Below are positions 1 through 12,506 of a stretch of 64,000 nt of DNA, piece by piece. A program made the translations under genes and the position numbers. Positions within the stretch are counted from its first letter, which is position 1. Every line of letters begins with the position of its first letter. The notes beneath the pieces were generated by a model, which searched no databases, had not been told where the DNA came from, and saw only the letters and a list, made by a program, of their open reading frames with translations. Origin of the DNA: Panonychus citri (Eukaryota; Arthropoda; Arachnida; Trombidiformes; Tetranychidae); the NCBI RefSeq assembly GCF_014898815.1, contig NW_026515548.1:1284501-1348500 (forward strand). Reading direction: 5' to 3'.

Positions 1-9
1 AAAAACAAT

Positions 10-542
10 ATGGGAGGACATGATGGTCATGGCTCAGGTCCCAACTTTCCTCATGGAGTTAAGATGCCTGATCCAAAACAATGGGATAAAATTGATGAAA
101 ATTTCCCTGAATTGATTAAATATCGTGATAGATTAGCAAGGAAAGGTCTTAAAGATCCATGGATTAGGTGGGTTACTTGTTTTAAATAGAGAAACTTATT
201 AATATTAGCAGAGAGAAAGAGAAATCTAAATCAATTAATCAAGAAACTGTTTTCTCTTATAAGTAACATTTTTGGATTATAATTTTTTTATTCTTTACAT
301 GATTAATTTACAGAGATTATGCTTGGGCCTATGATGTAAGAAAAGTGAAACCTTGGGATGGATATAAAGCCTTTTTCAGTGGTTTCAAAATTGGACTTGC
401 ATGTTTCGCGCTATTGTTATTAAGAAAACCTTTTATGATAAACCGATTGACAGAACTGATCGTTATCCATTACTCCGAGAAAGGCAAGATCGCGAGTTCT
501 CCTAAAAGTAGTAGTAAATTTATCAATCAAAAGTTAATTTAG
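10..542 (+). CDS. NDUFB3: NADH dehydrogenase 1 beta subcomplex subunit 3 (complex I B12)
   Basis: Accessory subunit of mitochondrial complex I, in the inner membrane. Two exons are visible: 10-167 (ATG at 10, Gly/His-rich start) and 314-542, joined by a GT..AG intron (168-313) that splits an Arg codon. The diagnostic block is a Lys-Gly-Leu-Lys-Asp-Pro-Trp motif at residues 46-52, as in the B12 family, followed by DGYKAFFSGFKIG and a hydrophobic segment that is the single membrane span. As read, the protein is 128 residues, long for the family (about 90-110). From about position 425 the frame one base earlier gives a charged tail (start YDKPIDRTDRYP) ending at 505, so one base may be missing around 410-428. 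The PIGS gene follows on the same strand. Identity is fairly sure; the true C-terminus is uncertain. Confidence 0.85.
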
Positions 543-950
543 TTTCTGTCATAATCAGAAAAACAAATGGATCCTTGTAAAATTTACTAAATCTTAATAA
601 TCTAAATAATTAAAGTTGAATCAAGAAAAACACTCTAAACCCAATAAACCTTTAACTCTTTCAATTAAAACCAAACGCGAACACAATAATAATCCTCTCT
701 AATTACCAATAAGAAAAAACAATCAACCAAAATCAGAAGAAAACTGAATTAATTCAGTTAATCAAAATTTCACTTGAAGTTGTTTGGTCGACCCCCAATC
801 ATATGTTTACCTTCAAGTCTCAGTCTCAGTTGTTGATCTGATCGGTTTGTTGTGATTTCTAATTGAATCATTTGGATTTAAATTGTTTCGTTTTTTTCTG
901 GTTAATTTTTATCATTTTTCTTTCCTTTGTGATAATTACAAGTGATCATC
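543..950. other. Intergenic, NDUFB3 to PIGS
   Basis: A 408-bp AT-rich spacer between two genes on the same strand. It must hold the NDUFB3 3' UTR and the PIGS 5' region. No ORF or repeat of note was seen. Confidence 0.5.
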
Positions 951-2694
951 ATGAAATTTGAATTAACTGAGAATTTGGAATCAACCGGATTGGATGAAAA
1001 TAATGTTCCCGATGGTGAAAAGAGTGATGGTAAACATGATGGAGAGATTAACAGACTTGGCTTAATTTCTGCAATTTTCTATTTAATTGTTATCGTTTTG
1101 ATCGGATTACCTGTTTGGATTAAGACTACATCACCTTCTAGATACAGTTTACCCGATGTGGCCTCTTTAATGGTCCATCTTCAAACTACCGTCAATTTGG
1201 TTGACATTAGTGTGGTTGTTTCTGTTGATTTGGATAAGGAATCATTGGCTTCTCAATTACCTCGGAATCATATCACTTCTGATGGCGGTGTTGCTTTTAA
1301 CATCGATTGGAGGGTCAGAAAATGACCGCCGAAGAGGAGAAAGTTTGGACAAAGGCCAAATCATTGGAAAACTTTGACCGAGAATTGGGTAAACTGGAAT
1401 CACACCAGAAACCTGGGAGACTTTACATCTTTCTGGTTGATATGAATTTCATACGGAAATTGGGAAAAACTGTGACCGTTTTGGGGTCGAATCGATTTGT
1501 TTACATTGGTGTTCGTGATGAAGAAATGAGTGTCATCGATGTTGATGAGGATAAATCGCTGGTCATGTTGATCTTGGACACTCTTGAGACAGTATTTGAA
1601 GGTAAGAACAACCCTTGACCTGTAAGAACAATTTTTCTATCATTGATTTTCTCTCTCATCTTCCAGGTAAATCTGATTCTTCATCGCTGATTTCCAATGA
1701 CCAAGAAGAAAAAGAGAATATCAAATATCTATTAAATCGTGAATTAGATGTGATTGTCAATTTCATCAGTGAAAATATCGAAGATGCCGATTACAAGACG
1801 AAACAAATGATCTCAACCGCTCGGAAACTCGGCGAGGAAGCGTTTATCCAGCAAAGTGGAATATCAAATTTAATCTGGATCAATTTCATCAGTCAAATGG
1901 TTTATCATTGTTTTGATTCACAATTTATCGAGAAAAATTTGATCAATTCTGATGATCCAAATAGGAAGGAGCGTTTATTTGACCAATCCCATGTTGGCCT
2001 GTTACTTAATTCAATTGAATCAAGGATAGTTGAACCAAATACGAAAACAAGTTATCATCTCCATGTAATTATACCTTCATCATCATCTAGGAATCAATCA
2101 GTTTATTTTTACGATAAAAGTACCAAAGGAAAATCATTTGCCGTTTCAACCTCTCACCGAGCGGGTATATTTTTCTGGAACAAGGAGAACGACTTTAATC
2201 TGGCCTTTAAATCATTTGCTAGAAATTTAATCGGACTTTCATCAATCCAACCAATCAATTCAATAACTCGAAACATTTTCTTCACCAAATGGGAATTAGA
2301 TTATCTTATGAGACAAATGACATTACAACAATTAGCGAAGACACTTTCATCACTCGAATCACTTGATAAACTATTGATTAAGGTGAAAAATATTGTCATT
2401 CTCAAGGAGATCGCCGATAAAATGAATCAAGCTGCTGATCTTTCTCATAAATCGATTGACCTTTTAGCCCAAGGGAATCTAATGAAAGCCTACGAATTAA
2501 GTAGTAAAGCCTTCGACGCCTCAGAAAGTGCTTTCTTTGATCCATCGCTACTTTCGAGGTTATATTTCCCGGAAGATCAAAAGTACGCTGTTTATTTCCC
2601 TCTTTTCCTGCCAATGTCCGTTCCCTTGACTCTATCAATTTGGCAGATAATTAAGCTCTATCTAAGTAAAAGAAAACACATCAAGCAAGATTAA
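951..2694 (+). CDS. PIGS: GPI transamidase component PIG-S
   Basis: Subunit of the ER GPI-transamidase complex that transfers preassembled GPI anchors to protein C-termini. ATG is at 951. Exons are 951-1601 and 1667-2694, separated by a 65-bp intron (1602-1666). A membrane span near residues 40-62 ends in GLPVWIKTT, matching the first TM segment of PIG-S. A C-terminal block with SESAFFDPSLLSRLYFPED followed by a second hydrophobic span and a Lys-rich cytosolic tail (ending 2691) is highly diagnostic. One break is seen: the first frame runs into TGA at 1323-1325, while the next frame carries on from about 1307 with acidic, family-like sequence (MTAEEEKVW). Restoring one base near 1310-1325 gives one continuous protein of about 560 residues, the usual PIG-S length. 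I treat this as a single-base deletion in the sequence, not as two genes. Confidence 0.93.
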
Positions 2695-3241
2695 CCTCTT
2701 AATCCATCGGATTAAAGAGCGACCATCAAAATCTATCCCCATCTCTGTATATAATTTATATCTCTATTTATATACTTGATCAATTTTCCACGTTTACCAA
2801 CAATCAATTAAAACGGGAATTTTAATTTTCACAAGTTAATTGTGATAATACAACAAAAAAAAAACTTCTTCTCTCCCAATCAATCGACTCACTTATTAAT
2901 CTAAAAAGTTGATGAGAAAAAAAAAGTTTCTTTTCATATCGAACTCGCAATCAGACTAATTACATTGATGATTATTGTTGTTAGTTAATTACTCTGGTAA
3001 TTAATGGAACTTTGTAAAGAGAGAACAAGATGGAGATGATGATGATAATTAGAGGAAAATGAGAGAGATGAAGGATGATGTTGGAAGATAAACTCGCACA
3101 TTGGATGTTGCTTGTTTTTCTCAATTTCAACCAGTTGCAGTTTAGAATTGAAAATGAATACAAACTGAGAGTCTTTCGGTTCATCTGTTTACTTTTTGTT
3201 TCTCTTTTTTGTTTCGTTTGTTTTTCTTTTTCTTTGTGATA
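2695..3241. other. Intergenic, PIGS to p24 gene
   Basis: AT-rich 547-bp spacer with A- and T-homopolymers. A 67-codon reading frame on the minus strand (2981-3184) shows no family resemblance and is not called. Confidence 0.5.
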
Positions 3242-4724
3242 ATGGCGAATGATTTTATTAATTTAACCTTAATTACTCTTTTGATTAACTGGACATTCGG
3301 TTTAATTGGTTGTGAAACTTATCCAAGTCCAGAGAAATTAGGATTTGCTTACGAATTCAAGATCCACATTGATGCAGGTAGAGAAGAGTGTTTTTACCAA
3401 CTGGTTCAATCCCATTCAACTCTCTACGTGGCATTTCAGGTAACCTTTTTTTAATTGTTTTCTTTAATTTTCTTTTCTTTCTATTTAATTTATTATTCGT
3501 TTCTCTGTTGGTTTTACCTGTCGATTGTTGATTAATTGTTTTCTTCTCATTGTCTTTTGTCTTTTTGTCACATTTTCTTCCATATGTTAACAGGTTATGA
3601 GAGGTGGTGATAGTAAAGCTGGATTCTTAATAAGAGAACCTACTGGACAGACAATTTTACCATATAAATGGTCCGAAAATGCTGAACACGAGGAATCATC
3701 CGTACAAAATGGAGGTAAACAATCAGTTTAATCATCAAGAAAATCACTGAATCAATAATCTAAAGGGTTAATCATCAGTGTTGTTGTCAATCCATCAATA
3801 GGAAGAGACAAAGACAATAGTCAAAATTGAAGAGAAAATATTAATTTTTCATTATCTTTTCTATTCTATTTTGACAATTAGTTATCATCCATCTTGATTA
3901 GAATTGATTATATTCAATCAGCTATTAATTCCTTGTCTGATTGTCTCATTTAGATGATTTTAATGGTAGTATTTAAGGTAAACAATACCGGCTTCATCTT
4001 GAGGAAAAGTCAAACATTTGAGCGCAAAAATTTCAAATTGAATTTTTTCAGATTCGATTATTGATTTAATTGTAGTTATCATTTCTGATTGATTTCTACG
4101 ATTGAATTTTGCTTTGTGGTAGAATGGTTATTGGTGTTAAATTGTTACCGAACAATCAGTTGATTCACATTAATTCCTTGATTATGGTTAACCAAAGTTT
4201 CATTAACCTTTAACTCTTTCCACTCAAAGAAAAAGATGATTAATTAATTACTTTTTTCTTACAGGTTATTATCAATTCTGTATTGACAATTCACTTTCAC
4301 GATTCGCATCTAAATTGGTCAGTCTCTATGTGGCCTCTTACAAGAGAGACGAATGGGACAAATACATTTCCGAACTGACAGCAAATGATGTGACCGTTAC
4401 CAACTTTACGGTAATGAATTTTTTTCTGTCCAATTGTCGATTTGAACATTTCAACTTATCGATTGGTTTATTTTTTGATTCTCTTAGGCTTCGCTATCAA
4501 ATGTTGATAAAAACATTGGAACCATGTTGAAAAATTTGGACCAATCTCGTCGTCATCAGTCCCACGATTGGTACCTTGTCGATGGTAACAATAGATACAT
4601 TCAGAATTGGTCGATCGCTCAGTGTTTGATTATCGTTATTTCATCGGTAGTCCAAGTATTTGCCGTTAAAAGGTTCTTCATGGCCGATGAGAAATCTTCC
4701 TCTTTCGGAAAACCTCGAGCTTAA
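3242..4724 (+). CDS. p24/TMED cargo receptor, TMED6/logjam-like
   Basis: Type I membrane protein of the early secretory pathway (COPII/COPI vesicle cargo receptor). Four exons join in frame: 3242-3439, 3594-3714, 4265-4410 and 4488-4724; all introns are GT..AG (154, 550 and 77 bp). ATG 3242 is the first methionine followed by a signal-peptide-like hydrophobic segment. The GOLD domain shows the expected ECFYQ motif near residue 47 and YYQFCIDN in exon 3, the two cysteines that pair in p24 proteins. A short coiled-coil region precedes a membrane span with YIQNWSIAQCLIIVISSVV, then KRFF, the cytosolic Phe-Phe signal typical of the family. The YxxWS-AQ pattern before the span and the exon 2 text fit TMED6/Drosophila logjam better than other p24 classes, but subfamily is an inference. 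Confidence 0.9.
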
Positions 4725-6045
4725 AGATAATTAACTAATTAATCTTATCGTTTCAATCGTCACATCACAATTATCACCATCATCATCCAAGATCTTCAGT
4801 CTCTCTCTCTCTTTCTTTCAATCTCCAATTCCAATTCCAATTTGTAAATGAAATCCTTTTGTAATCAACTCTTATTTTCATCATTATGATTTCAACAATC
4901 AAACTAAACTTGTTAATTGTTATCAAAGACAATTAATATTCATCCATGGGTATTAAATATTTTGCAAATGATACTGGACAAACTCATCATCACCATCATT
5001 ACCAATTAGTATTACATTTAAATTGTTCATCATAATTATCAACTGTTATTCAAATTGGCCAATTTTAAATTGTTGATTTAATTACTGATGAAAATGTAAT
5101 TTCCAAGCTAACAATTGGTGTTAATTTTTCTTGTTCCAAGTAACAATTTAAATAATCATCGTGATCCAACTAATCATCATTTTTTTGCCAAAATCATAAA
5201 AGATAATTGTTCAACCTCTCTGATTCTGTGTAAATTAACAATTAACAAATTGATCAAATTAAAATGAATAAATTTCTTCAATGAAAACAAAAAAAAGTCC
5301 AATGAACTTTTCCACTAGTTAACCATCAATGTCCATTTGTAATTGTAATTAACTAACAGAAGGTAAATCATTCTAATGATGCAGAAAATAACGTAATCAT
5401 GATGATAATTATTCCAATTGTATAACAAGTTAACCTTCAATCAATTAATGAAGCAATTAAATCCACAAGGTGATCAAGATTTACTAAACCAGAATCCCGA
5501 TCAAGACAAGAAGGACATTTGCTCGTAAATTGTACTAATTGTAATCCAAATTGCAACGAAACAAATATTAATCTTTGATTAAGAATGTAAATTAAATTTC
5601 CAACCAAAAAACAAACCGAAAATCAACTAAATCAAAAGATAATCAATGGAAAATTTTTATCAACAATTAGGATAATCAATTTAATCTCAGTAACAGTAAC
5701 ATGTTTGCACTTTACTTTGTGTGTGTGTTTGCTCATTGTGTCTGTTAATCTGTTAATCTGATCAATTGTGCTTAAGAAAAACAATAACCAATCATTCATC
5801 CTCTGTTGTTGGTCTTGTTGTTGTTTAGTTGTTTTCACATTTAAAGCTCAACTTTTTGTTGCTTTGTTGTGATTTTAATTTTCCTTGTGTCACAATTTAA
5901 ATGTTGATCCTCAATTGGAAGATTAATTGTTGATTAAATTGTTACTTGTGTGAGTTTAACTCGGTTCCTTTACTCATCCAATCTCTTTCCAATTGCATCA
6001 TTTTTGTTTTCATCTTTTCTTTGTTGAAAGTTTTTTTTGTTGATT
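4725..6045. other. Intergenic, p24 gene to TECPR2
   Basis: 1.3 kb of AT-rich sequence with many short TTAATTG/CAATTAA words and a small (GT)n at about 5717-5730. No coding region is supported; a 68-codon minus-strand frame (5632-5838) is Gln-rich low complexity. Confidence 0.5.
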
Positions 6046-9000
6046 ATGAACTCAAAGGATAATAATGTTTCTTGTGAATTTATCTGTGAATGGTTTGATT
6101 TCCTGAGAATTTGGATTAATCATGATTCTGATGATCATGATGATGAAGATGATGCTGGTTGTTGTCAGGGTGTTGTTGATTTCAGGATAAATAATACCAA
6201 AAGTGACCAGGATAATGATGAAGGAGAAACTTGTTGTAATCTGACCAATGGTTATCAACATGATGGTGGACATGATGAGAGTCCAAGAGTGACCAATGTT
6301 TCCTGTTTTAATTGTGATGATAATTTCCTCTACTTTGGTACAAATACCGGGTGGATTTATTGTTTCCCTCGTGGGGAAAAACAGGCCAAAGGTCCGCTTT
6401 TTGAACGTCACCCAGTTAAATGTCAAATCATCGGCATCGACTTGCCCGATGAAAACGTTGTCTCACTTTTACTACCTCATGGATTCATCATGTTCAATTT
6501 TGTCCGAAATGAGATAATCTATTCCTGGTCAATTCCAAGGTAAAATTGTCTCACTATTTGCTTTGTTCTGATTAGCTAATTGTTTCCAAATTTCTCTCCT
6601 TCAAATAGATCCAGTGATGAATCAAATCCTCTTCCTTCAATGGTCACTTCTAAGTGTATCTATGATAATACTCGACATCGATATCATGTTTTCACCGGTG
6701 ATTCTATTGGTACAATTAGATGTCACAATGTTATCGAAGATGAAACAATGACCATATTCAGTGAAGATAAACAGGAAGATGACCATGACCATACAATCGT
6801 ACAAATTGATGTTTACAGTCCTGATCTACTTTTGGTCTCTAGTTGTTTCCGATCACTTATCCTTTGGAAAAGTTTATCCGATTCTTGGTCAATCATTCAG
6901 ATTGGTCGAAATGTTAGAAAAGTTTGTGGTCAGTATGGGGCAGTTTTCCATCGAGAGGGTAACACCGTGATCGCCTCTCGTCCATCAATGCACCTGATTA
7001 AGGCCAATACAACCGATGGAAGTGTCGTTCAAACATTTAAACTGAAAAATGTTGTCCCATTGAAAACATTGAATCTCTTTAAGGAACCGGTCACTCCAGA
7101 GGAAAATCATTTACCCTACAGATCAACAATGACCACAACAACAACGACAACAAACCAAACAACACCTTCATCAACAACGACAACACCAAACTTATCACCC
7201 GCTCCATCAACTTTATCCTTAAATTGTAACAATTTATTCAACTTTGGTCATCTGATGCCGATACAGATTAACGATGAGGATTACATTTGCTCATGGAATT
7301 CACATTCATTGTTGATCATCAAAATGGACGGCACTTTGCTGGTCAAGGAATATTCATCGGTCAAGATAATCGATGCCAATGTTTCCCGAACTCCAGGTTA
7401 TCGGGATGTTATTATTTTACGTGAAGATTGGACTTTGTTTCGAATCCGTTTTCTGATCAAAAAAGAGTTCGTCAAATCAAAGGCCACTGATTATGGTTTA
7501 GGTGAAGTTCTGAAAGGTACACTTGGTATTCAGAATTTAACTAATCTTCCAACTCAAGCTCTTAATTCACTTGAAGGGGAAATTAAAAAGATTTACTCGC
7601 TAATGTCCGATAAGATTTACGAAGGTACAGAGAAACTGTTGAACTATACGACCTTCGATCAGCTGAATGTTCTTCGTCGAAATAGTTCAGTGGAAAATGA
7701 AAATTCGGAGAGAGATGAACTTTCTGGTAAAACAAGTTCATTGGAATCATCTGAAAATGATCAAGAGGCTGAAGGTAAAAACGAAGATGAAAGTTTGTTC
7801 AAATCAACGAGTCCTCTTTATATCCATGAGAAATTATCGAGAAAAAGTTCAGTCAACTCTCGATTCAAAGTTGATTCTGAAGCGAGGAAAATATTCTATT
7901 CTCAAGAGATTCTCATGTTCGATCATCATCAATTTCGAAGGAGGTAATCGCAGACTCACAATCGACGAAAGATGATAATCAAGTTACGAACGAATGTTGT
8001 TTCGACAATTGTGATTCTCCCCAAGATGAACCTTTAACTAGTCCAATGAAAGTAAACAATTCTGACGATGATGAGACAATTGAACCAAATCAACAATCAA
8101 CAAGGAAAAGTTTGGCCTCCGAAGTATTTACTCTTGATGGCCTAGAATTGACCAAAAAGTTTAATCAATCAAGTGGATCTTCTTATGCATCCGAAATCAA
8201 GACTGATATGATTCGCGAAGGTGACATAATATTCAATAATATTGGATTTTTGGACAAAAACGATCATCTTGAAAGTCGACACTTATTGGACTGTATCGAT
8301 TCTGGTCCGAAAATGTTGATCGATAATTTTTCACCGGATGAAACAAATTCTGTTCAGGAATCAACTGAGAGATCAGATGAAACGGATTCGCAATCAAATA
8401 TTATCGAAGTAAATTGTCTTCCAATTCGTGAAGTCCGACCAATTAAACATGTCGACTGGCAAAGGGCAATTGAAAGTACTCATAATTCAGACCAATTTGA
8501 GATCAATCGTTTCTGTGCCTCCGGTTATTCCGATGTGGAAACTTCGGCCTACGTTTGGTTATCTTGTATTTCAAAGGGTCGACCTAAGCTCGTTTATTAT
8601 CCCTACTTTGAATCGCTTCGTCTTCCACCGGGTAACAATAAAAGCTTCACCGTTGGTGCTAATAGGAATAAAATTTATCTACTCAACGAAGATAATGAAC
8701 TTTGGTTCCGTGAGGGTGTTGACGAACCAGGATTAGCAATAGCTCCAATTTTAAGCACTTTAGCTACAAGATGGACGAAAATTAGTAAACCAAAATCAAC
8801 GATCAACTTTCACAATTTTTCCCTCTGTTCATCAGATCAACTTGGTTGGTTTTGCGACACTAACGGCGATGTCTGGTTAAACAAACTGCTAACGGGATCT
8901 TGGAGTAAAATTCACCACGATTCTGATAATCGTTTCCATGTTGATAATGTTCAAATTTGTCCAACAGATTCATCAATGGTTTGGTGCATCGATAATAGAA

Positions 9001-9422
9001 ATCAACTGTTCGTGAGAGCGGGTATATTTAACACTCGAGGAGATGCCGATGAACATATCGGTGGAATGGCCTGGTTACCCGTACACACCCCGGTTGAAGT
9101 GACCTCAATCACTGTCGCTAATAATAGTGTTTGGATTCTTAGTAGTCAAAGTAATCGTATCTTCAAACGGATCGGTATTCAACCTCCGTCCAGTTACGTT
9201 GGTACTGATTGGCAAGAAATTAGATCTCCCACCTTGATTAAAGATTCACTAAAGGATATCTCAGGTAATTAACTTAATTCTCTCTCTTAATCACTGTAAC
9301 ACAATTAGATAATTTATCTGAGTGGTTAATTAATTTCTTTTATCTTTTTAATAGCTTCGCTAAATGGTGATATTTGGTTACTTACTCAACAAGGTTCAAT
9401 TTGGCAACTCTGTGATTCTTAA
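6046..9422 (+). CDS. TECPR2: Tectonin beta-propeller repeat protein 2 (TECPR2)
   Basis: Large scaffold protein linked to autophagy and ER-export sites. Exons are 6046-6539, 6609-9264 and 9355-9422 (introns 69 and 90 bp). The N-terminal third is a WD-type propeller; the block CGQYGAVF followed by ASRP and SVVQTFKLK around 6930-7045 resembles the WD region of TECPR2 (and of HPS5). An acidic, Ser-rich linker includes a Thr tract at 7130-7190. The C-terminal part (8550-9422) holds tectonin repeats, recognisable from NELWFREG, QLFVRAGIF, RIFKRIGIQPPSSYVGTDW and the final GDIWLL. These repeats favour TECPR2 over HPS5. Spliced length is 3218 nt, one short of a multiple of three. The frame shifts between 7881 and 7947, where the first frame ends in TAA. 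With one base restored the protein is 1072 residues, shorter than the vertebrate protein (about 1400). Confidence 0.88.
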
Positions 9423-10506
9423 TCAACTTGATTGTCTTTAATTCAATTGGATTAGTTACTTAATTAAGGTACAAATTATTTCGTCCCTTCGACAATAGGC
9501 CACTTAATATATCTGCTTAAATCGATGCCATTAATTGACAATTTTTGTTAAGCTCGATCTCAATTCAAGAGAAATTAATTGTTCAACAATTTCTTTATTG
9601 TCTTTATATATACAATAGATTTTTTTTCCTTCACAATTTGTTAATTGCTCTCAAATTGTGTCCTCTATTTTTTCATAGTACATGACTAACTTTTTGATAT
9701 ATCGATCTCTCAATAGTAAATTGAAAATTAAATGAATCATTTACGATCAATTGATTTTGGTTTGTTTCTTTAATTCAATTCATTTATATTATTACAATCA
9801 ATTTAATGGTAATACTTGTTTTATATTGACAACAATAAGAAAATGAGATTTGATTAAATATTTAAATTGAATCAATTATTAGATGAACACTTATTAAAAT
9901 TTAGAAAGACAAGACAATTTATGGGTTAATTGTTGTATCGGGAGATATTATTACAATAGAAACATTGATTCTCATTGTAATTAAAAATATTCTCATTGAT
10001 TGTAATGGACTGAAAACGAAATTCGGACGAAATTATTTTTTAATCAACATTCAAATTCCAATTCTTGAATCAGGAAAATGGTTCACACAATATCGATAGG
10101 AAAACGAAACCAATCATATTCTTAATTGTACTCGATCATCTGGTAAAATTGAATAAGAAATTAAACTTTTTGTTTTCAATTGAACAATCAAATCAGTGGA
10201 AATTCATTCACTCACCATGAACAATTTACAGTTAGATAAGTTTGATTAGTGTCCAATGGATAAAATTGAAACGAAAATTAATAATATTCATTAATATTTG
10301 GCATTAAATTTGCAATTAAATTCCGTTCATCAAATGACTAGAAATTGAATACGAGAAAATTAATCCAGTGAGTAAAATTCAATCTCTTGTTATGACAATT
10401 AAATCACATGAGTCCAGAATCATAACTGTAAATATATAAGAAGAAACAACAAATTAGATGTTAATCAATGAGACAATTAAAGTGGAAAAATAAACTTACA
10501 AATTGA
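9423..10506. other. Intergenic, convergent 3' ends of TECPR2 and LCMT1
   Basis: 1.08 kb of AT-rich DNA between two converging genes, so it must carry both 3' UTRs. No ORF, tandem repeat or RNA gene was recognised. Confidence 0.5.
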
Positions 10507-11754
10507 TCAGAATTCAACCTTAAAATTTGGGAGATTTTTTTTCGCCACAACAAGACAATAATGAGTTAATAGTTGTTCCAATAAATTGGCTTCATCGAGA
10601 AATTCAATGTTCTCAATACGATGCAATTCGTTAGGTGGAATTCCGAATCGATAAACATGGTACATGTCCCAGGCTTCGACATTGTCCCAACCATTGCAAA
10701 TGAAACGGGACTTTTGACTTTCCAAATCTTTACACGAATCCAAATCAAGCAGTTCGACATCTCTTTGCCTTAAATTATCAACCATAATTTGACCAAATCG
10801 GTCAAATATGTTGATCTGTTCATAGTTAATGAAAGCGGGTTGAGTGAAATTAGCTGATATCCAGGCGATTAAATTGTTTGAATGTTCAACCGTCATGTAG
10901 ATGAGTACACACTCGGCGATAAATAGGTTGGCAATTCTTTATCAAGATGACATCATGTCCCAGGCTTCGACATTGTCCCAACCATTGCAAATGAAACGGG
11001 ACTTTTGACTTTCCAAATCTTTACACGAATCCAAATCAAGCAGTTCGACATCTCTTTGCCTTAAATTATCAACCATAATTTGACCAAATCGGTCAAATAT
11101 GTTGATCTGTTCATAGTTAATGAAAGCGGGTTGAGTGAAATTAGCTGATATCCAGGCGATTAAATTGTTTGAATGTTCAACCGTCATGTAGATGAGTACA
11201 CACTCGGCGATAAATAGAGTTGGCAATTCTTTATCAAGATGACATTCGGTCAACAATTTGGTTGATAAACTATTTGTATCACGTAGGTCAACTGGTATCA
11301 ATTTGTAAACATTTGATTGCAATTCCATTGGATTAAATTGAATATCATCACCAAGGGAAGATAATAATTTTGGACGATGTCGAATGTGAAATATTTTCCT
11401 TGATGTGATACCATATAAATCAACATCAACAAAGTGTTTAATTAAAGATGAATCAACATTTCTATCGGTATCACCGCCATCATTGTTGTCCATTAATCTC
11501 CAATAAAGTGTATCAAATCCACATCCTAGGTTAACAATTTGACACTGTTTACCTTGACCTTTAACGGAGGCAAGAAATTTCTCAATAATTATCTTAATTG
11601 CGGCAACACGAGCAAAATAACCTCGATTAATTTCAGGAGTTTTTCGTTCAATATGAGGAGTCCCTCTGGAGAAAAGATCAATATAAGGATCTTGCCAATA
11701 ACCTAATTTGATTGCAGCTCTTTTACAGTTGGTACAATCATCGTTGGTAATCAT
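10507..11754 (-). CDS. LCMT1: Leucine carboxyl methyltransferase 1, disrupted by an internal tandem duplication
   Basis: SAM-dependent enzyme that methylates the C-terminal leucine of the PP2A catalytic subunit, controlling holoenzyme assembly. The start is set at the ATG 11754-11752, the first in frame. Family motifs: GYWQDPYI, KTPEINRGYFARV and the SAM-binding IVNLGCGFDTLYWRL. The C-terminal half has NIFDRFGQIMVDNLRQR and ESQKSRFICNGWDNVEAWDM, then EFLDEANLLEQLLTHYCL. The coding region has no introns. It is interrupted because 291-292 bp are present twice in tandem (10663-10953 and 10954-11245). Reading from the 5' end through the inner copy hits a TGA just inside the second copy. Dropping the 291-bp copy leaves exactly 957 nt, an intact 318-residue protein, close to the human 334. 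The allele as written is therefore truncated, or the duplication is an assembly artefact. Confidence 0.9.
10663..11245. repeat. 291/292-bp tandem duplication inside LCMT1
   Basis: Copy A is 10663-10953 and copy B 10954-11245, head to tail. They appear identical except for one base missing in copy A near 10926 (AAATAGGTTGG against AAATAGAGTTGG). The junction falls inside the coding sequence. Confidence 0.93.
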
Positions 11755-12017
11755 CTTGGAAGGGAACAAATCAATCAAATTAAAATGGAAACGAAAAGAA
11801 AAAAACTAATACAAAAAAAGAATATAAAATTTCAAGGAAAATAAATAAACAATTTAAAGAAATGAGAAAAAAAATCACATGATCGAAGCTTCGTCAAGTG
11901 TCTCCACCTGTTGTGCAGATTTTAAACCAAAACTCGAATTCACATTTGCCCAAAGAGATCGATGACTAAAGGCCCTTTTTGCAGCCCTGGGCCTTATAGA
12001 TTGTCAAGGTGATACTA
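11755..12017. other. LCMT1 upstream region
   Basis: A-rich stretch upstream of the minus-strand LCMT1 start, followed by more complex sequence that includes a GC-richer patch near 11970-11995. No ORF was recognised. Confidence 0.4.
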
Positions 12018-12455
12018 AATTGTCATAGTTAAAATTCAAGGTCATTTTGGTCATTGATGAAATAACATATCTCAAGGTCATTTGAAGGTATTTTCTTAAA
12101 GAGACATATTTCAAAACATTAATGTAAAGTTACTAACTCGACTAGATTCTAGAACACCCCGACCTCAGATCTTAAAAATCATATCAAAGATCAGAAAAAT
12201 TTTCAAAGTATAGCTATATATCCACATACTAGTCACATTCATTCTTTTCTTAGTCCACGAAAACGTTTGGTTCGAAAGTAACAGTTCACCAAAGTTGTAT
12301 TTTTGCAAAAACCCTATGGGAGAACGAGAAGTTTTATATCTTTGTATTGAAACATATAAATAGATGACAAATAGTCCCAGTCGTCGAGTTTGGTCATCAG
12401 ATGACCTTGAAACATTAAATGACCATAATGACCTTGATATTAAAATGTAACAATC
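12018..12455. repeat. Imperfect foldback element with TCAAGGTCA in both arms
   Basis: Two arms of about 70 bp face each other: roughly 12018-12088 and, in reverse complement, 12385-12455. Each arm has two copies of the 9-mer TCAAGGTCA (12036-12044 and 12072-12080 forward; 12402-12410 and 12429-12437 reverse). In each arm the outer 9-mer is followed by a GGTCAT half site, so the arms align beyond the 9-mers. About 300 bp of unrecognised sequence lies between. This could be a MITE-like element with long inverted repeats, or a nuclear-receptor (FTZ-F1/ERR-type) control region; the sequence alone does not decide. Confidence 0.55.
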
Positions 12456-12506
12456 GAGTAAGTGATTGAATAATTGATAACTTCAAACATTAAAATCGAT
12501 TTTCAG

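Noticed and set aside
6052..6426. 124-codon minus-strand frame
   Set aside because: Antisense shadow of TECPR2 exon 1; Ile/Thr-rich with no recognisable domain.
12255..12275. GGTTCGAAAG, similar to a tRNA B box
   Set aside because: No matching A box, no cloverleaf stems and no Pol III terminator at the right distance.
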